Positions 42,393 to 44,423 of a DNA stretch of 44,423 nucleotides are shown in pieces. The notes below the pieces were generated by a model that made no database searches, was not told the origin of the DNA, and saw only the letters and a program-made list of their open reading frames with translations. Position numbers and translations under genes: made by a program. How positions within the stretch are numbered: position 1 is the first letter of the stretch; each line of letters opens with the position of its first letter. This stretch comes from Bacillota bacterium. GTDB lineage: Bacteria; Bacillota; UBA5301; JAMCQP01. The stretch covers positions 1 through 44,423 of the forward strand of contig JAMCQP010000040.1 of assembly GCA_023381695.1 (NCBI GenBank), read 5' to 3'.

Positions 42393-43679
42393 TTACGGCA
42401 CGACCTTCCCCCCGGGCATGACCTGACGGAGCCAGGACCAGAGTTCCCCCAGTTCCGAAAGGTGGTGGACCCCCCGTTCCATCAGGCCATTGTATAACCG
42501 CGCGGCCTCTCCTCCGGTGAAATCGCGTGCGGCAATGGGGCGGAAATCGCAGACCGCCACGGGCTTACCCTGGTTCAGCGCCTCCTGGGCGGCCTCCAGA
42601 TTGCGCAGGTTGCCGCGGCCGAAAGGGATGTCCGCCAGAATCACCGCCCGTGCCTCCCCGATCAGGCGGAGATTGGCGGCATGCTCGGCCTCCCCGATGG
42701 GCGAAAACGGCGGCGCCTCAGCGACCGTGATGCCAAGCATGCCGGCCACCTCCGAATCGCTGTCCTGTCGGTTTATGACCCCGGCGGAGACTTCGTACCC
42801 CTGGCGGTGCAGGATCTCCATCAGATAGCTCCCGCCGCCCCCGCCGCAGATCAGGTGCAACCGGCCCAGAGCCGGCCCGGCCGGCTCCTCCTCCTGCCAG
42901 AAACGCGAAAGCGGCGCGACGTACGGCCGCCCGGTCAGGGCATCCTGGTGCACCCTTGCCTCGACCCCGTAGACCGCCCGGATCTTTGCCGGCGTCAGAA
43001 CCTCTCCCGGCTTTCCATCGGCGTATACCTTGCCCCCCGATAATAGAACCAGCCGGTCGCAGTACTGGGCCGCCAGGTTCAGATCGTGGAGGACCGCGAC
43101 CACCGCCACACCCTGCTTTCTGTTGAGCCGCCGCATCAGATCCAGAACCTCGATCTGGTAATTGATGTCCAGATGGGACGTCGGTTCGTCAAGCAGGATC
43201 AACCTCGGCTCCTGCGCCAGTGCCCGGGCGATGGCCACCCGCTGCAACTCCCCGCCGCTTAGAGCCGTCACCCGCCGGCCGGCCAGGGTTTCCACCCCGG
43301 TCTCCGCGAGGGCCTCCCGCACCGCCGCGTAATCCCGCGAGTTTTCCTGATGAAAGCGCCGCTGGTGAGCATACCGGCCCATCCACACCAGCTCCTCCAC
43401 CAGAAATGGAAACTGGATGGAGAACTGCTGCGGCACCACCGCCACCTGCCGGGCGATCTCCTTCGGTGAAAGGCGGTTGACCTCCCGACCGAAGAGCAGG
43501 ATGCGGCCCTGCCGGTAAGGAAGAACGCCTGTGAGGCATTTGAGCAGGGTTGTCTTCCCGGAGCCGTTCCGGCCCAGGATCGCCACAAATTCGCCGGCGT
43601 CCACCGTCAAGTCTACCCCGGCCAGCACCGGCGCCCCTTCATACGTGAAAGAGAGCCCCTCCACGGTCAACACATTCAT
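42393..43679 (-). CDS. Cobalamin/iron-siderophore-type ABC ATPase with a C-terminal extension
   Basis: The 428 residues begin with a complete FecE/BtuD-type ATPase: Walker [10 protein letters not shown] (36-44), signature [15 protein letters not shown] (139-153), Walker [12 protein letters not shown] (161-171) and switch His in AVLHDLNLA. An extra domain of about 158 residues follows (270-428), opening [19 protein letters not shown] and continuing with [22 protein letters not shown] and [10 protein letters not shown]; it looks like a Rossmann-type nucleotide-binding fold. The ATG at 43679 with GGGGGAAG upstream is the correct start; the frame is open further upstream only by chance. The permease gene lies 23 bp upstream. 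Confidence 0.93.
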   Translation of the reverse strand: MNVLTVEGLSFTYEGAPVLAGVDLTVDAGEFVAILGRNGSGKTTLLKCLTGVLPYRQGRILLFGREVNRLSPKEIARQVAVVPQQFSIQFPFLVEELVWMGRYAHQRRFHQENSRDYAAVREALAETGVETLAGRRVTALSGGELQRVAIARALAQEPRLILLDEPTSHLDINYQIEVLDLMRRLNRKQGVAVVAVLHDLNLAAQYCDRLVLLSGGKVYADGKPGEVLTPAKIRAVYGVEARVHQDALTGRPYVAPLSRFWQEEEPAGPALGRLHLICGGGGGSYLMEILHRQGYEVSAGVINRQDSDSEVAGMLGITVAEAPPFSPIGEAEHAANLRLIGEARAVILADIPFGRGNLRNLEAAQEALNQGKPVAVCDFRPIAARDFTGGEAARLYNGLMERGVHHLSELGELWSWLRQVMPGGKVVP

Positions 43680-43702
43680 CTTGCTTCCCCCGATCAAAAC
43701 TG

Positions 43703-44423
43703 CTATTGCACCCGAGACCGGCGAAGCAAGTAAAGGAAGAACGGCGCGCCGGTCAGAGCGGTCAGGATCCCCACGGGCACCTCCACAGGGGCCATGACGG
43801 TCCGGGCCAGGGTGTCCGCGGCCAAAAGAAAGATCCCCCCGGCCAGAGCCGCCGCCGGCAAGAGCAGCCGGTGATCCGCGCCCACCAGGAACCGCATCAC
43901 ATGCGGGACGATCAGGCCCACAAAACCGACGATCCCGCTCACGGACACCGCGGCGGCCGCCACCAGGGAGCCGGCCGCCAGAAGGATCATCTGGAGCCGG
44001 CGCACATTTACCCCCAGTTGTTGGGCCGTCTCCTCGCCCAGGAGCAACAGGTTCATCTCCCGCCGCAGCGCGAAGATCACCGCCAGGCCCGCCAGCACAT
44101 AGGGCAAGGCCATATAGACGTGCTCCCAGCCCCGGGCGGAAAACCCGCCCATCATCCAAAAGATGATCTGGTGCATGCCGTCGTTCTTCAAGACCATCAG
44201 AAGTGAAACCACCGCGGACAAAAACGATCCAACGGCGATCCCGGCCAGCAGCAGGGAGGTTACCGACACTTTGTTACCCACCCTGGACAGAAGGTAGACC
44301 GCCTGGGTGGTCAGCAGCGCCCCCATAAAAGCGAGAAGGGGCACCGCAAAGATCCCCGCCAGTGCGTTCAGCCTGAGGCTGATGGCCACCGTAGCCCCCA
44401 GGGCGGCGCCGGAGGAAACAGAT
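43703..44423 (-). CDS. FecCD/BtuC-family ABC permease, 5' end outside the window
   Basis: The inner-membrane permease of an iron-siderophore, heme or cobalamin importer. The visible 239 or so residues run on without a stop to the right edge, where the translated sequence is SVSSGAALGATVAI, the well-known VSSGAALGA family motif, so the gene is cut by the window and the GTG at 44389 is not its start. Later features are LLLAGIAVGSFLSAVVSLLM, GGFSARGWEHV, ETAQQLGVNVRR, GIVGFVGLIVPHVMR and VGILTALTGAPFFLYLL. The ABC ATPase gene follows after 23 bp. The ligand cannot be told from this part. Confidence 0.92.
   Translation of the reverse strand, partial: SVSSGAALGATVAISLRLNALAGIFAVPLLAFMGALLTTQAVYLLSRVGNKVSVTSLLLAGIAVGSFLSAVVSLLMVLKNDGMHQIIFWMMGGFSARGWEHVYMALPYVLAGLAVIFALRREMNLLLLGEETAQQLGVNVRRLQMILLAAGSLVAAAAVSVSGIVGFVGLIVPHVMRFLVGADHRLLLPAAALAGGIFLLAADTLARTVMAPVEVPVGILTALTGAPFFLYLLRRSRVQ

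Noticed and set aside
43680..44159. N-terminal extension of the ABC ATPase frame to 44159
   Set aside because: The extension lies antisense-free but out of frame over the permease gene; the family start [11 protein letters not shown] with a ribosome site is at 43679.

Overview
The window reads as a chromosomal stretch of a GC-rich Firmicute (Bacillota) of the Moorella / Peptococcaceae / thermophilic Clostridia type, or a deep relative. The evidence is the gene order (greA-lysS, rpmE-rho-fba, pyrG, pdaD-speE-speB), strong AGGAGG ribosome sites, frequent TTG/GTG starts, and a Ccm cytochrome c maturation operon. Nearly everything up to about 27.8 kb is on the minus strand. I saw no tRNA, rRNA, CRISPR array, insertion sequence or prophage gene. 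Family names come from recognising motifs, not from searches.

Left to right: (1) 1-400, two tandem consensus promoters firing out of the left edge into a 54-bp tandem repeat; (2) greA-lysS with a 240-nt leader; (3) a three-gene operon (HTH regulator, quinate-dehydrogenase-like protein, acyl-ACP-reductase-like protein) with a palindrome on its promoter; (4) housekeeping genes dusB, rpmE, radical SAM, LysM/M23 peptidase, rho, fba, a zinc-ribbon-like protein, an SLH-like protein and pyrG; (5) a carbohydrate ABC ATPase and a LacI regulator; (6) ccmABCDEF for c-type cytochromes, with a Cys-type CcmE and a 35-residue CcmD; (7) argS; (8) the polyamine pathway pdaD-speE-speB (arginine to agmatine to putrescine to spermidine); (9) 24.5 kb and 28-31.6 kb, secreted beta-rich proteins, most ending in an aromatic residue like outer-membrane barrels, plus a DUF3108-like protein; (10) two tandem secreted subtilisins; (11) a four-BON-domain protein and a SoxB-like metallophosphoesterase; (12) rlmH, htrA, walJ-like and phosphohexomutase genes; (13) the end of a cobalamin/iron-type ABC importer running off the right edge.

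The most unusual signals are at RNA level. A 180-bp structured element occurs twice, each time filling an intercistronic gap from 6-7 nt after a stop codon to 17-18 nt before the next start; its paired arms differ between copies but stay complementary within each copy. The argS leader can form two mutually exclusive hairpins, one hiding the ribosome site. A barrel-like gene has its ribosome site inside an 18-bp stem. The subtilisin mRNA is predicted to begin with a perfect Shine-Dalgarno sequence that serves no nearby gene. The protein-level highlights are the barrel-like family in a Firmicute context and the uncharacterised AAR-like/quinate-like operon.
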